DNA from: DATAEE01 sp963725145 | GTDB lineage: Bacteria > Acidobacteriota > Vicinamibacteria > Vicinamibacterales > 2-12-FULL-66-21 | NCBI GenBank assembly: GCA_963725145.1 | Contig: CAVRXL010000012.1 | Location: 1,736,001 to 1,800,000 of the forward strand | Length of the DNA stretch: 64,000 nt | Direction: 5' to 3' | Shown: positions 28,747 through 39,119 of the stretch, piece after piece | Numbering within the stretch: position 1 is the first letter of the stretch | Layout: every line of letters begins with the position of its first letter | Translations under genes and position numbers: made by a program | Notes under the pieces: generated by a model | What the model saw: only the letters and a program-made list of their open reading frames with translations | What the model was told of the DNA's origin: nothing | Databases searched by the model: none

Positions 28747-29790
28747 TTACGGATTTTGCGCGTTCGAGAGCCCGCCCGGGTCAAGGACGAGGTGCTTGAT
28801 GCGCTCGCGGCGCCACGTGTAGGTGACGTGCACCTTCCCGTCGCGCGATTGAATGACGGCCGGGTAGGAGTACTCCCCGGGCTGATCCTCCAGCGCGAAG
28901 GGCGATCCCCAGCGCACCCCGTCGTTCGAGAGAGCGGCGTTGAGAGGGCTGCGGCCGGAGGTCGTGTGGTTGTAGACAAGCAGGAAGCGGCCGTCGCCGA
29001 GCCGGACCGCGTCGATGCCCGCATTTGGATTCGGCAGCGTCGTCGCCGTCAGCGGTCCCCACGTTTTCCCCATGTCGCTCGACCACGCCTGCGCGACCAC
29101 TCCCTGCCGCGTCCGACACAGAATCTGAAGCCGATCGCGGCCGTGCGCCAGGATCGTCGGCTGGATGGCGTCGAATGCCTGAGGTTTGGACTCCAGCGGT
29201 CCCACTTTTTCCCAGCGCTTACCCATCAGGTCGGTCCATTCCATGTGCACTCGCCAGCCGTCGTGCTCGGTGCTGGACCCACACAGCAAGCGATCCCCAA
29301 AAGCCAACGGCTTGGTCCTGACTGGACCGAGGAAGCCTGGCGGCAGCCGTTCTGCTTTTGACCAGATTCGACCCCCATCCCCCGACGTGATCAACATGCC
29401 CCACCACTCTCGCGGGTTGGGCCCGACCTTGTAGAAAAGCATCAGCGGACCCTGGTCCGGTTGATACAGCACCGGGTTCCAGCACGGGTAGCCGTCGCCG
29501 GTCGCCACCTGAACCGGCGGCGTCCAGCGGTCGTTTTCGCGGCGCGCGGCCCAGATGCCGACGTCCTTATGGCCTTCGCGCGTGCCGCCAAACCAGGCGG
29601 CCACCAGCCCCGTGGGCGTCTCGACGATGGTCGAGGCGTGACTCGAGGGGAACGGCGCGCTCTCGAAGATGAAACCGGCCGAGACGATAGGCTTGGGTAC
29701 CGCTGGACCCAGGCCAGAAGTTAACAGCCAGAATCCGGAAACAGCGAGCCAAACCTGCGATGCATGCCGAAACGGCAAAGTGGTGCGCAC
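28747..29790 (-). CDS. Secreted sialidase-like (BNR repeat) protein
   Basis: A 347-residue exported protein with an N-terminal signal-type helix (VWLAVSGFWLLTSGLG). Asp-box-like motifs recur: SGDGGRIWSK, SSDMGKTWGP and SNDGVRWGSP. HASTIVETPTGLVAAWFGGTREGHKDVGIW resembles the exo-alpha-sialidase (BNR_2) family, with EYSYPAVIQSRDGKVHVTYTWRRERIKH near the end. Members remove or bind sugar residues outside the cell; whether this one is a true sialidase is unclear. GTG 29790 lies 4 bp after the kinase stop, so the two are probably one transcript. Confidence 0.82.
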   Translation of the reverse strand: MRTTLPFRHASQVWLAVSGFWLLTSGLGPAVPKPIVSAGFIFESAPFPSSHASTIVETPTGLVAAWFGGTREGHKDVGIWAARRENDRWTPPVQVATGDGYPCWNPVLYQPDQGPLMLFYKVGPNPREWWGMLITSGDGGRIWSKAERLPPGFLGPVRTKPLAFGDRLLCGSSTEHDGWRVHMEWTDLMGKRWEKVGPLESKPQAFDAIQPTILAHGRDRLQILCRTRQGVVAQAWSSDMGKTWGPLTATTLPNPNAGIDAVRLGDGRFLLVYNHTTSGRSPLNAALSNDGVRWGSPFALEDQPGEYSYPAVIQSRDGKVHVTYTWRRERIKHLVLDPGGLSNAQNP

Positions 29791-29794
29791 GGAC

Positions 29795-32326
29795 CTATTT
29801 GAGATTCGTCACGAGGTACAGGTCCGACAAGACTCGGCGATAACTGTACGCATAGGACTTTTCGTCGGGCGTGATCCGGAATTCTCTGATCGTGGTGACG
29901 CCGGCAGCGTCCGCAGGTACCAGTTGTTTCCAAAGTGAGCGCTGACCGGTCGTCAGCGCGAGACGGTGAACCGAGGCGGGCATTTCGCCGCGACGGAAAA
30001 CCCAGAGAGATGTGCCGTCAAGACTCCAGCCACCAGGTCGATCTCCCGGCTGCGACCCTGGGGCTGGTCGCACTGGCTGGCCGTCCACCGGATACAGATT
30101 GATTCCCATCCCTTCCGCCACCGCAGCCACGACGCGCCCGTCCGGGGACACGGAGAGCGCCCACGTCCCTTCCGGGGTGAGGGGTTGCGGCCTTCCGCCG
30201 TCGAGGTCTTGCATGTAGGCTCGCAGGCCGCGTCCGCGCTCTCGGCCGTTGAACAGGATCCGTGTGCCCGTCGGGAACCACCACGCGCCGGCGTACGATT
30301 CGATTTCGTGACGCGCCACCGGTCTGGCCTGGCCGGCGCCGGTCGCAAGCAGCACGAGCTGGTCAGTCGATGTGGTCGTACTAAGGGCCCACTTGCCGTC
30401 GGGCGAGATCGCATCGGCGTAGCCTTCACCCAGACGGACCGGGGGCGATCCATCGAGTCTGCGAAGGTAAATGCTGGTTCTGTCCCCAAACAGGATCGCG
30501 CCGTTGACGCCGATGTCCGCCAGGCGAGAGTCGTCAAACCACGAGAGTTCCCGCTCGGCTTGAGCGCCTGGAGTCGAGGCGAGAATCCCGCTTCGATGGT
30601 CTTCGTGAGTCAGCAGTGCGCGGCCATCATCGGCGATGTCTTGAAGCAGCAGCGATCCCGGCGTCTGCATGATCAATCGTTCCCGTCCGTCAAGCGAAAC
30701 GGCCCGAAGGGCGCGAGGCTTGACGTCGTCGGTGGCCGTGAACCAAATCTCGCGGCCAGTCGGAGACCAGGCAAGTCCATGAGCGTCTACCCACTCACGT
30801 GACAGGGTTCTCTTGACCCCGGACCGATCCACGACTGCGACTGTCCCGCTGAAGCGCACTCCAGTGCTGTCGTCGAAGAAGGCCACGAACTCGCCGTTTG
30901 GGGAAATGCGCGGATCGCGTACCGCGCCGGTCGTCGTGTAGAGGACGTGGCCGATCGGATACTCCAACCGGCTCGGCGTACCGACGCCAGCCGACCGGAC
31001 AACGGCGAGCGCATCCGTCGAGGGTGCCCAGTCGGCGTACTCGACGTCTTCGAGGACTTCTCTCGGTGCTCCACCGCTGGGCGGGACGCGAGCAAGCGTG
31101 CCGAGGAACCGCTCACCGCCGCCGTAGCGGTATCCCAGAGACAGGGCCATTTCGCCGTTCCTGGCAATGGCCAGCAGCGCTGCGGGCTGTCCCAGAGGAC
31201 GTGATTCGGGGCTGCCAGGAAGCACCTGAAAGAGGTCGAGCGGCGCGCCCTCCCACGCCGCGGAGTACACGACGGTCTGCTCATGAGGCGCGAACCTGGC
31301 CGATACGATTGTCCCTCGCCGAAAAGTGAGCTGCTGAAACGAAGGTGGCGCCGGCGTCTTGATGAACTTCGGGAACACGAGAGCGGCGGCGGCGAGAGTC
31401 AGGGCCGTCGCCACTACGACTGGAAGCACCGCACCGAGGCGCCGTTCCCGGCGTATGGGTGGCTGGTCACGGAGCCAGTGCTCCTGAATCTGTTGAAGAT
31501 GGAACGCCAGGTCCCGCGCCGACTGGAACCGCTCGCCCGGGTTTTTTTCGATGCAACGCCGGACGACCCGATCGAGGCCCGCCGGAAGATTCAGCGTCGC
31601 GGGAAGGGGCGAGGGATCGTCCCGCAGTATCGCGGTGAGAATCTCGATCGTCGAGCTTCCGTGGAATGCCTGGTTTCCAGAGAGCATCTCGTGCAGCGTG
31701 CACCCGAAAGAGAAGATGTCCGCCCTGTGATCAGATGGATCTCCGCGAATCTGCTCGGGCGCTGCGTAGCCGGCCGTGCCAAGGATCGCATCAGGCCCGG
31801 TGATGGGACCCGTCTCGGTCGTAAGGCGACCGTCAATCTCTGGCGGGCGGGCTCCGAACTTGGCCAGACCAAAGTCGACCAGTTTCACCTGCCCGTCCCG
31901 TGTCACAAAGATATTTCCCGGCTTGAGGTCTCGATGAAAGACGCCTTGCTCATGGGCGGCTGCCAGGCCGAGCGCGATCTGTATCGCGTACTCGATGGCC
32001 TTACGCGGTCGAAGCGGTCCTGCGTGCATCAGCTCCCGCAGGGTCTGGCCATTCAGAAGCTCGGAAACGACGTACGGGGTCCCCTCGTGCGTGCCTGCGT
32101 CGAAGACGGCTACGATGTGGGGGTCGTTCAGCGTGCCTACGGCCTGTGCTTCCCGTTTGAAGCGAACGACCTGTTCCTGAGAGTGCAGCGCTTCGGGGAG
32201 GACCTTGATGGCGACTTCGCGAGCGAGGCGGGGATCACGCGCCCTGTAGACTTCCCCCATCCCACCGGCGCCGAGCAGGCCGACAATCTCGTACGGCCCC
32301 AGGCGCGCCCCCGCTGCGAGAGCCAT
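29795..32326 (-). CDS. Ser/Thr protein kinase with C-terminal TolB-like propeller
   Basis: An 843-residue membrane kinase. Residues 10-275 are a PknB-like kinase: glycine loop LLGAGGMGEVY, Lys in VAIKVLP, catalytic HRDLKPGN and metal-binding VDFGLAK. One transmembrane helix follows (LPVVVATALTLAAAALVFP, about 300-320). The rest is a WD40/TolB-like beta-propeller with repeated SPNGEFVAFF, SPTGREIWFT, SPDGKWALS and SPDGRVVAAV blades, probably on the outer side of the membrane. This layout is a hallmark of Acidobacteriota. Ligand and targets are unknown. It precedes the sialidase-like gene by 4 bp. Confidence 0.93.
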   Translation of the reverse strand: MALAAGARLGPYEIVGLLGAGGMGEVYRARDPRLAREVAIKVLPEALHSQEQVVRFKREAQAVGTLNDPHIVAVFDAGTHEGTPYVVSELLNGQTLRELMHAGPLRPRKAIEYAIQIALGLAAAHEQGVFHRDLKPGNIFVTRDGQVKLVDFGLAKFGARPPEIDGRLTTETGPITGPDAILGTAGYAAPEQIRGDPSDHRADIFSFGCTLHEMLSGNQAFHGSSTIEILTAILRDDPSPLPATLNLPAGLDRVVRRCIEKNPGERFQSARDLAFHLQQIQEHWLRDQPPIRRERRLGAVLPVVVATALTLAAAALVFPKFIKTPAPPSFQQLTFRRGTIVSARFAPHEQTVVYSAAWEGAPLDLFQVLPGSPESRPLGQPAALLAIARNGEMALSLGYRYGGGERFLGTLARVPPSGGAPREVLEDVEYADWAPSTDALAVVRSAGVGTPSRLEYPIGHVLYTTTGAVRDPRISPNGEFVAFFDDSTGVRFSGTVAVVDRSGVKRTLSREWVDAHGLAWSPTGREIWFTATDDVKPRALRAVSLDGRERLIMQTPGSLLLQDIADDGRALLTHEDHRSGILASTPGAQAERELSWFDDSRLADIGVNGAILFGDRTSIYLRRLDGSPPVRLGEGYADAISPDGKWALSTTTSTDQLVLLATGAGQARPVARHEIESYAGAWWFPTGTRILFNGRERGRGLRAYMQDLDGGRPQPLTPEGTWALSVSPDGRVVAAVAEGMGINLYPVDGQPVRPAPGSQPGDRPGGWSLDGTSLWVFRRGEMPASVHRLALTTGQRSLWKQLVPADAAGVTTIREFRITPDEKSYAYSYRRVLSDLYLVTNLK

Positions 32327-32341
32327 CGGCGGCCCTGCTAC

Positions 32342-32872
32342 CTATTTCGGCCCGGGCTTGAGGCCGGCTGGCGGATCCTGAATCAGCATTAGCATGCTGA
32401 CGATCGACAAATCGCGGTGTTCGGCTTTCTGGTCGCCCTTCTGGTCGCCTTTCGCCCCATGGGGTTTTCGCTGGAGTACGGCAGTGACCTTGTGCTTCAA
32501 CGGCTCTTTGGTTCCTGCCGCGCCGGTGATCGACGCATCGAAATTCACGAGGATAAAATCGTCCCCGAGCGATCGAGTCCGAAACGAATTGTAGTCCGGC
32601 ACATAGGCGGACTTGCTCATCGTCTCTTTGTGCGCCTTCTCAAGAACGGCACGGAGCTGGGTTTGTTCGGTGGCCAGCGTGGCAGACGGCAGCGTGAACG
32701 GGTAGAAGAGCTCGCCGTCCTTGACCCAAAGAGCCGCCATCGCCTCGGCGTCGTGTTTTTCCCACGCAGAAGCAAACGCACGGTATACGTCCGGGGGGAC
32801 GTGGCCGTGCGCATCCATCGGAGCCGACAGGGCCAACGCAATGAGCGGTGCGTAAAGGAATGGCTTTTTCAT
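32342..32872 (-). CDS. Secreted SnoaL/DUF4440-like protein
   Basis: A 176-residue protein. ATG 32872 is preferred because it starts a signal peptide (FLYAPLIALALSAPMDAHG) after a purine-rich GGGGAG site. The body PPDVYRAFASAWEKHDAEAMAALWVKDGELFYP is the cone-shaped SnoaL/NTF2-like fold, ending in a Lys-rich loop and SIVSMLMLIQDPPAG. Such domains serve as small-molecule isomerases or binding modules; no activity can be assigned. It is transcribed in the same direction as the kinase and ends 16 bp before it. Confidence 0.78.
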   Translation of the reverse strand: MKKPFLYAPLIALALSAPMDAHGHVPPDVYRAFASAWEKHDAEAMAALWVKDGELFYPFTLPSATLATEQTQLRAVLEKAHKETMSKSAYVPDYNSFRTRSLGDDFILVNFDASITGAAGTKEPLKHKVTAVLQRKPHGAKGDQKGDQKAEHRDLSIVSMLMLIQDPPAGLKPGPK

Positions 32873-32999
32873 GCGAAAGGCTCCCCTTCCCATTACCGGA
32901 CGGACGCGCGTGACGACGGGGGATACTAGCATGGACGGCAGACGCGAGAATCCGTGAAGACAGAGTCGGTTCCCGAGCGTACCTCGCGGGAGTTCTGAG

Positions 33000-33935
33000 A
33001 TGAGCGTCAAGGGATATCTGGCATCTCTGCCGGAGCGGCTCGTCCGATCCGCCGTGGGTCTCGGCGCCGGCGTCGTTCGCGAGGTGGGAGAAGTCGCGAT
33101 TCCGGAAAGCATCCGCCGCGGCCAGCTCTATCAGAACCTCGTTGACACGACGCTGCGGTTTCTCATCGAGCAGGTGGGGGGCGCGGAAGGCGTCTACAAG
33201 ACAGACGAGAAGCTGGCGGAGGACTTCCTGGTGAGGCGCACCGCCGGGAACGTCCTTGAGCTTGCCGGGATCGTCGCGTTTCGTGCGTCACCGGTCTGGG
33301 TGCTGGCCGCGCTGGCCGATCTGTCTGGAATGGGCCGCCACCTGATTCCCGAGATCAGCGACGCGCTCAAGGCAGAAGGCCTGCTGGAGAAGGAGGCCGA
33401 GTTCTCGAGCGTCGATCAGGTTCTCGACGGTCTCGAGAAAACATCCTCGCGGCTCGCGGCGACGGTCAACGCACCGCCGCTGGACGTGGCATCCCTGCGG
33501 AAAGAATGGAATGCGCTCCGCGAGGACGCGCGCTCGCTGACGCCGGCGAGCCTCCCGTCCCGGGAGGCGATCGGGCAACTGTGGACGCAGTTGCAGAGCG
33601 AGTCGGCGCGACAGGAGCGATCCGTATTCGAGATGTCGTCGATGCTCGCGGTGTCGGCGGCCGGCAAGCTTCCCGACAGCGTGCGCTGGTTGTCGGCGTC
33701 GGCGAAGTCCGCCGCAACCCGGACCGGTAAAGTGTTTGGAGCGGCGCTGCTCGAGTACTACAGCCAGACGCTCGGTGAAATCCGCGACGTCGGGTTCGTC
33801 AGATACGCGGGGCGGCAGTTGCGCCCGTACGTACGCGCGGCGGTCGTGCAGTTCTCACCGAAGCGCCCTAGCCTCACGCAGCGGCTCCTCGATCGGTGGA
33901 GAAAGCCAAAACGCGACGCGGCTGATCTTCCTTAG
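33000..33935 (+). CDS. Unrecognised 311-residue protein
   Basis: I do not recognise this family. Start ATG 33000 follows a GGGAG purine run (about 32988). There is no signal peptide. The sequence is mostly helical and amphipathic. A first part (about 1-135) has TTLRFLIEQVGGAEGVYKTDE and a moderately hydrophobic run VLELAGIVAFRASPVWVLAALADLSGMG, which could insert in or lie on a membrane. A Ser/Ala/Glu-rich middle is followed by a basic C-terminus (RWRKPKRDAADLP). Codon use matches neighbours. It could be a membrane-surface helical protein, but no role is claimed. Confidence 0.6.
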   Translation: MSVKGYLASLPERLVRSAVGLGAGVVREVGEVAIPESIRRGQLYQNLVDTTLRFLIEQVGGAEGVYKTDEKLAEDFLVRRTAGNVLELAGIVAFRASPVWVLAALADLSGMGRHLIPEISDALKAEGLLEKEAEFSSVDQVLDGLEKTSSRLAATVNAPPLDVASLRKEWNALREDARSLTPASLPSREAIGQLWTQLQSESARQERSVFEMSSMLAVSAAGKLPDSVRWLSASAKSAATRTGKVFGAALLEYYSQTLGEIRDVGFVRYAGRQLRPYVRAAVVQFSPKRPSLTQRLLDRWRKPKRDAADLP

Positions 33936-34084
33936 GGGTTGGTTGCTGCGGTAGACTGCTGCCGCGCACCAGGGCGCACCCCGTCCGCGGGAAGGGCTGA
34001 GCCCGCCTGGCATGTGGCACCCACAACTTCCGATCTTCTTTCGGCCCGCCGGGCGGACACGGGCAGCATCGAAAGGAGATCGCC

Positions 34085-35995
34085 ATGTCCGACTCCACCT
34101 CTCGGCTTCCGGCGCGCCCATCTCTCGAGCAGCTGCGCAAGCAGGCCAAGGATCGTTTGAAGAAGCTTCGCGCGCAGGGCACCGCCGCCACGCTTGCCGA
34201 CGTCCAGTTGGCGCTGGCGCGCGAGTGCGGCTTTCAGAACTGGGCAGACCTCGCGCATCACGTCGAGGCGATCAACCCGCCTGGCCTGCGCAGGTTCGAG
34301 CAGATGGCGGAGGAACTCGCCGCCGCATATTCGTCAGGTGACTTCGAAGCCATCCGCGAATTCAACTGGACCTATGGCACGTCGTTCGTGTGGCACCGCG
34401 AGCCGGAAGCAATGCATCGGCAGCTGCCAGCGTGGTTCGCGTCCACTTCACGGTCGATGAATCTGGCGGTAGCCGATGCGCGCACCCTGGTGGCTCGCAA
34501 GACAGGATTCGAGACCTGGGACGAGCTGGTTCGCGGTATGAGCGCTCCGAGTAGAGCGCGCGCGACCGGTCCTGCGCTGACGACGGTGCCCTTCTACAGA
34601 ATCCACCCTGAGCTCGGCATCGAGGTCGACCCAGCGGCGGCGGATCAGCACTGGGACGCGATTCTTGCGGTGATCGCCGAGCGCGGCATCACAGGGGTTC
34701 TCGTCAACGGCTTGACCGATCGGGGGCTCAACGAGCTGTCGCGAGCCAAAGTGGTCACGCGCCTCGACATCGGCGGTGCGCTGCTCACTGACGAGGGAAT
34801 GCGATCTCTGGCGCGGATGCCGCAACTCGAAGCATTGAGCCTTGGAGGACCGAAGTGCCGGATCACGGATCGCGGGTTGGAGCCACTGCGGCATCTGCCC
34901 GCGCTGCGGCGCTTCGCGATGACGTGGGCGCCACAGATCTCTGACGCGGGCATTTCGAACCTCGCGGGATGCGAGCGCCTGGAGCGCGTGGATCTGATGG
35001 GGACGCCCACAGGGGACGGCGCGCTCAGAGCGCTGGCCGGGAAGCCCCATCTCGCCCAGGTCGCGACCGGCCGCCTCGTCACGGACGCTGGTCTTCCGCT
35101 GCTTCACCAGTTTCCCGTCTTCCGTGCGCCCTTCGTCGGCGAGTTGAAGTACGACCTGATGAGTTTCTCGGCGCAGCCAAACAATCTGCTGCTCGACGGC
35201 CCAGTAACCGACAGCGGGCTGAGAGCTCTCGCGGGCCTCGAAGGCCTCGTGGGTGTCAATCTGTTCTGGCACACGCCAGCCTTCACGCCCGCCGGATTGA
35301 GGGCGTTCGCTGAGATCCCGAACCTCGCCTTCCTCGGGTGCGACGGCAAACGGTGCAACGACGAGGCCATGCGACAGATCGCAGGCATCCCGCGGTTGCG
35401 CATGTTGATGGCACAGGGCACCGTCGCTACCGATGACGGATTCGACGCACTGAGCCGCTCGCAGACCATCGAATACATCTGGGGACGCGAATGCCCCAAC
35501 CTGACCGGCCGGGGGTTCGTGGCGCTGGCGGCCATGCCGTCGCTGCGAGGCCTGGCGGTGAGCTGCGCGCGCGTGGAGGATGAGGCGCTTGCGATGCTGC
35601 CGCGATTTCCGGCTCTGACCGCGCTGATGCCGATGGACGTTCGCGATGAGGGGTTCCGTCACGTCGGCCGCTGCACGCGGCTGGAGCATCTCTGGTGCAT
35701 GTACTGCCGCGACACGACGGATGCCGCGACCGAGCACCTCACCGGTCTGTCACATCTGAGGTCCTACTACGCGGGGATGACGAAGATCACAGATCGCAGT
35801 CTCGAGATTCTGAGTCGACTGCCGGCGTTGGAGCGCCTCGAGTTCTGGGAAATCGCGGGAATCACCGATGCCGGTCTGAAGGCACTGGCAGCGCTCACCG
35901 GCTTGCGCGAAGTGTCGATTGGAGGATCGCCGGCCGTGACACGAGCGGGCGTGGCGCAGTTCGCGCCGCACGTCCGCGTGAAGTACGAGCCCTGA
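34085..35995 (+). CDS. Leucine-rich-repeat protein with ankyrin-type N-terminal segment
   Basis: A 636-residue cytoplasmic protein; ATG 34085 has a strong Shine-Dalgarno (AAAGGAGATCGCC). Residues 1-60 (LEQLRKQAKDRLKKLRAQG ... LARECGFQNWADLAHHVE) form the helical N-terminus often found on bacterial ankyrin proteins, and a similar ARKTGFETWDELVRGM recurs near residue 140. From about 215 on there are some fifteen RNI-like leucine-rich repeats of 23-26 residues (ITDRGLEPLRHLPALRRF, ISDAGISNLAGCERLERVDL). It is a likely protein-binding scaffold of unknown partner. The 149-bp gap before it holds GC-rich potential stems but no recognised riboswitch. Confidence 0.82.
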   Translation: MSDSTSRLPARPSLEQLRKQAKDRLKKLRAQGTAATLADVQLALARECGFQNWADLAHHVEAINPPGLRRFEQMAEELAAAYSSGDFEAIREFNWTYGTSFVWHREPEAMHRQLPAWFASTSRSMNLAVADARTLVARKTGFETWDELVRGMSAPSRARATGPALTTVPFYRIHPELGIEVDPAAADQHWDAILAVIAERGITGVLVNGLTDRGLNELSRAKVVTRLDIGGALLTDEGMRSLARMPQLEALSLGGPKCRITDRGLEPLRHLPALRRFAMTWAPQISDAGISNLAGCERLERVDLMGTPTGDGALRALAGKPHLAQVATGRLVTDAGLPLLHQFPVFRAPFVGELKYDLMSFSAQPNNLLLDGPVTDSGLRALAGLEGLVGVNLFWHTPAFTPAGLRAFAEIPNLAFLGCDGKRCNDEAMRQIAGIPRLRMLMAQGTVATDDGFDALSRSQTIEYIWGRECPNLTGRGFVALAAMPSLRGLAVSCARVEDEALAMLPRFPALTALMPMDVRDEGFRHVGRCTRLEHLWCMYCRDTTDAATEHLTGLSHLRSYYAGMTKITDRSLEILSRLPALERLEFWEIAGITDAGLKALAALTGLREVSIGGSPAVTRAGVAQFAPHVRVKYEP

Positions 35996-36009
35996 ACCCT
36001 GACCTGCTC

Positions 36010-36849
36010 TCAGGGCCGCCGGCCGAGGGCCACGATCGGCAAGTCGCGCGCCCCGGCCCACGCTTCCCACTCCGCGCCGGATCGCTCCGCGAACGCGCGC
36101 GCAAGCGCATCGCGGTCTCGCGGATCCACGGCCAGCTCTCGCTCGAGCGTCTCGCAGAAATGCGGCTCGAGCGCCGCCAGCGCGAGCCATCCGTCGCGAG
36201 TGCGATAGAGACCGTACGCCGGCAGCTGACCTCCGAGCGCACCGCGCTCGCCGGTCAGGCCTCGCTCCAGCGGCTCCGCGAAGAAACGCGCCGCATCGTT
36301 CAGCGACACTTCGACGTACGCGCCCTCGCCGCTGCGATCGCGGGCCATGAGCAGAGCGAGCGCCGCGATGACCGCCCGCTGCGCTCCGCCGAGATCGGCG
36401 ACGAGGGTGCGCGGCAGCGCGGGCGGCACGACGAGCCCCATCTCGGCCTGATAGGTCAGATCGTGTCCCGCCACATTCTGCCGAGGGGTCCCGTATCCGA
36501 CGATGGCCACCTGGCAGAGCCGAGGGTAGCTCGCGTGCAGATCCGGCCAGCCGAGGCCGAGACGCTCGAGAGCGGCGGGCCGGATCGATGTGAGCAGGAG
36601 GTCTGCCGACGCGAGCAGTTCTTCGAGAGTCACGTGATCCGCGTCGGTCTTCAGGTCGAGGACCTGTACCTGCATGCCGCTCGTCAGATCCGCGTGCCAG
36701 TCCGGGTTGATGCCGGCGAGAGGATCGCCTCCCGGCGGCTCGACTTTGACGACGGAAGCGCCAAGATCCCGCAAGGCCGCCGCCGCGACCGGACCGGGAA
36801 CGTTGACCGCCAGGGTCACGATGCGGGTTCCCTTTAGAGGAGATCCCAT
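36010..36849 (-). CDS. Short CaiB/BaiF-type CoA-transferase
   Basis: About 279 residues from ATG 36849 (a GTG at 36864 is the longer alternative). The N-terminus GTRIVTLAVNVPGPVAAAALRDLGASVVKVEPPGGDPL is the nucleotide-like fold of type III CoA-transferases, which move CoA between carboxylic acids. GHDLTYQAEMGLV and VADLGGAQRAVIAALALLMARDRSGEG supply the conserved core, with the probable catalytic Asp in VADLGG. Family members are usually 380-410 residues, so this one lacks most of the C-terminal part. It starts 5 nt after the MFS gene stop and is probably in the same transcript. Confidence 0.8.
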   Translation of the reverse strand: MGSPLKGTRIVTLAVNVPGPVAAAALRDLGASVVKVEPPGGDPLAGINPDWHADLTSGMQVQVLDLKTDADHVTLEELLASADLLLTSIRPAALERLGLGWPDLHASYPRLCQVAIVGYGTPRQNVAGHDLTYQAEMGLVVPPALPRTLVADLGGAQRAVIAALALLMARDRSGEGAYVEVSLNDAARFFAEPLERGLTGERGALGGQLPAYGLYRTRDGWLALAALEPHFCETLERELAVDPRDRDALARAFAERSGAEWEAWAGARDLPIVALGRRP

Positions 36850-36853
36850 CGGG

Positions 36854-38153
<1,300 letters not shown>

Positions 38154-38164
38154 CAGCTAGCTTG

Positions 38165-38192
38165 CCCTGAGCGAGCGAAGCGAGTCGAAGGG
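38165..38192. repeat. CCCTGAGCGAGCGAAGCGAG-type intergenic repeat
   Basis: The 28-bp imperfect palindrome continues TCGAAGGG after the unit named here. It lies between the amidohydrolase stop and the MFS start, both on the minus strand. To my knowledge this word is common between genes of many unrelated GC-rich bacteria. Confidence 0.75.
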
Positions 38193-38197
38193 CCAGG

Positions 38198-39119
38198 TCA
38201 CGTCCGCACGGCGATACCCAGCAGTCGCGCCATCGTTTCACCGTAGATCTTTTTGCGACTCGCCTCGGGGACGCCGCAGGCCTCCAGCATGGCTTCGTAG
38301 CGCCCGAGCATGTTCTCGAGCTGCTCGGGTGGCTCGTCGGTGCCGAACACGAGCTTCTCGAACGCGTACACCGCGTGCGGCGAGCTATGCGCGGTCGGTC
38401 CCTCCCACCACAGGTACTCTTTGAACACAGCGAGATTCTTGGCTTTCTTCAGAAGCGACGAGCCCGTGAGGTCGAAGTACAGCTTCGGGCCCCAGCGCGC
38501 CGCCTCGGCCGCCTCGTCGTACCACGGGTTGCCCAGGTGCGCGCCCTGGATGGTGAGATTCGGAAACGCGCGCGAGATCGTGTCGAGGTACGCCGGCCGC
38601 ATGCGCGCCATCGACGTGTACTGCGGCTCGTCCACGTGAAAAGCGATACCGGTGTGGAAGAGCGCAATCAGCTTTCGATCTTGAAGCTGCTGATAGAGGT
38701 GGAAGTACCCCGGGTCGTCCCAGTTGTTCCGGGGGCTGTGCATCTTGACGCCTTTGAAGCCGCCCGCCGCGAACGCCGCAATCTGCGCCGGCGCCGCGGG
38801 ATTGTCGACATCTATCCGGCCGTACGGGATCACGACGTCGGGATGAGCGGCCGCCGCGCGCTTCGTCGAGTCGAAGAGCTCCATCGGCGTCAGCACGCAG
38901 GCCATTGCGTTGCGGGGACGGTAGGTTGCGACCAGCCGCTCGAAGTAATCGGGCTTCCCGTCGTGATGCTGGTGCGAGTCGATGATGAAGCGACGAGGCG
39001 GCTTTGCCGCCGAGTCGCACGGCTGAAGCCGTGCGCCACCATCGAGGTGTCGAAGCCCACGCCCGCGCCGCCGCGGCCGCTAACGTCAGGAATTCCCGTC
39101 GGCTGTGGGGACTCGCCAT
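38198..39119 (-). CDS. Tat-exported amidohydrolase (TIM-barrel), leader out of frame
   Basis: The enzyme body (amidohydrolase_2 type) begins FIIDSHQHHDGKPDYFERLV with the metal-binding H-x-H and continues GGFKGVKMHSPRNNWDDPGYF, LIALFHTGIAFH, IQGAHLGNPWYDEA and KLVFGTDEPP, the usual His, His and Asp ligands. The start codon at 39119 gives a Tat-like leader (SRREFLTLAAAAARAWA) in another frame, one base out of step. Between leader and body lie two palindromes at 38998-39034. Either a frameshift error or insertion of the palindrome unit separates them. Corrected length is about 306 residues. The substrate is unknown; the neighbours suggest a sugar lactone or amide. Confidence 0.8.
38998..39034. 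repeat. Double palindrome inside amidohydrolase leader region
   Basis: GGCGGCTTTGCCGCC (38998-39012) and arms GCACGGCT / AGCCGTGC around GA (39017-39034) lie 4 bp apart. On the minus strand one frame reads VAHGFSRA, a peptide I associate with spurious ORFs over dispersed repeats in Acidobacteriota. Confidence 0.75.

Noticed and set aside
31283..32392. Plus-strand reading frame over the Ser/Thr kinase
   Set aside because: It is a complementary shadow of a clear kinase gene with all catalytic motifs on the minus strand.
33936..34084. Riboswitch before the leucine-rich repeat gene
   Set aside because: GC-rich stems are possible, but I could not match any known riboswitch core.
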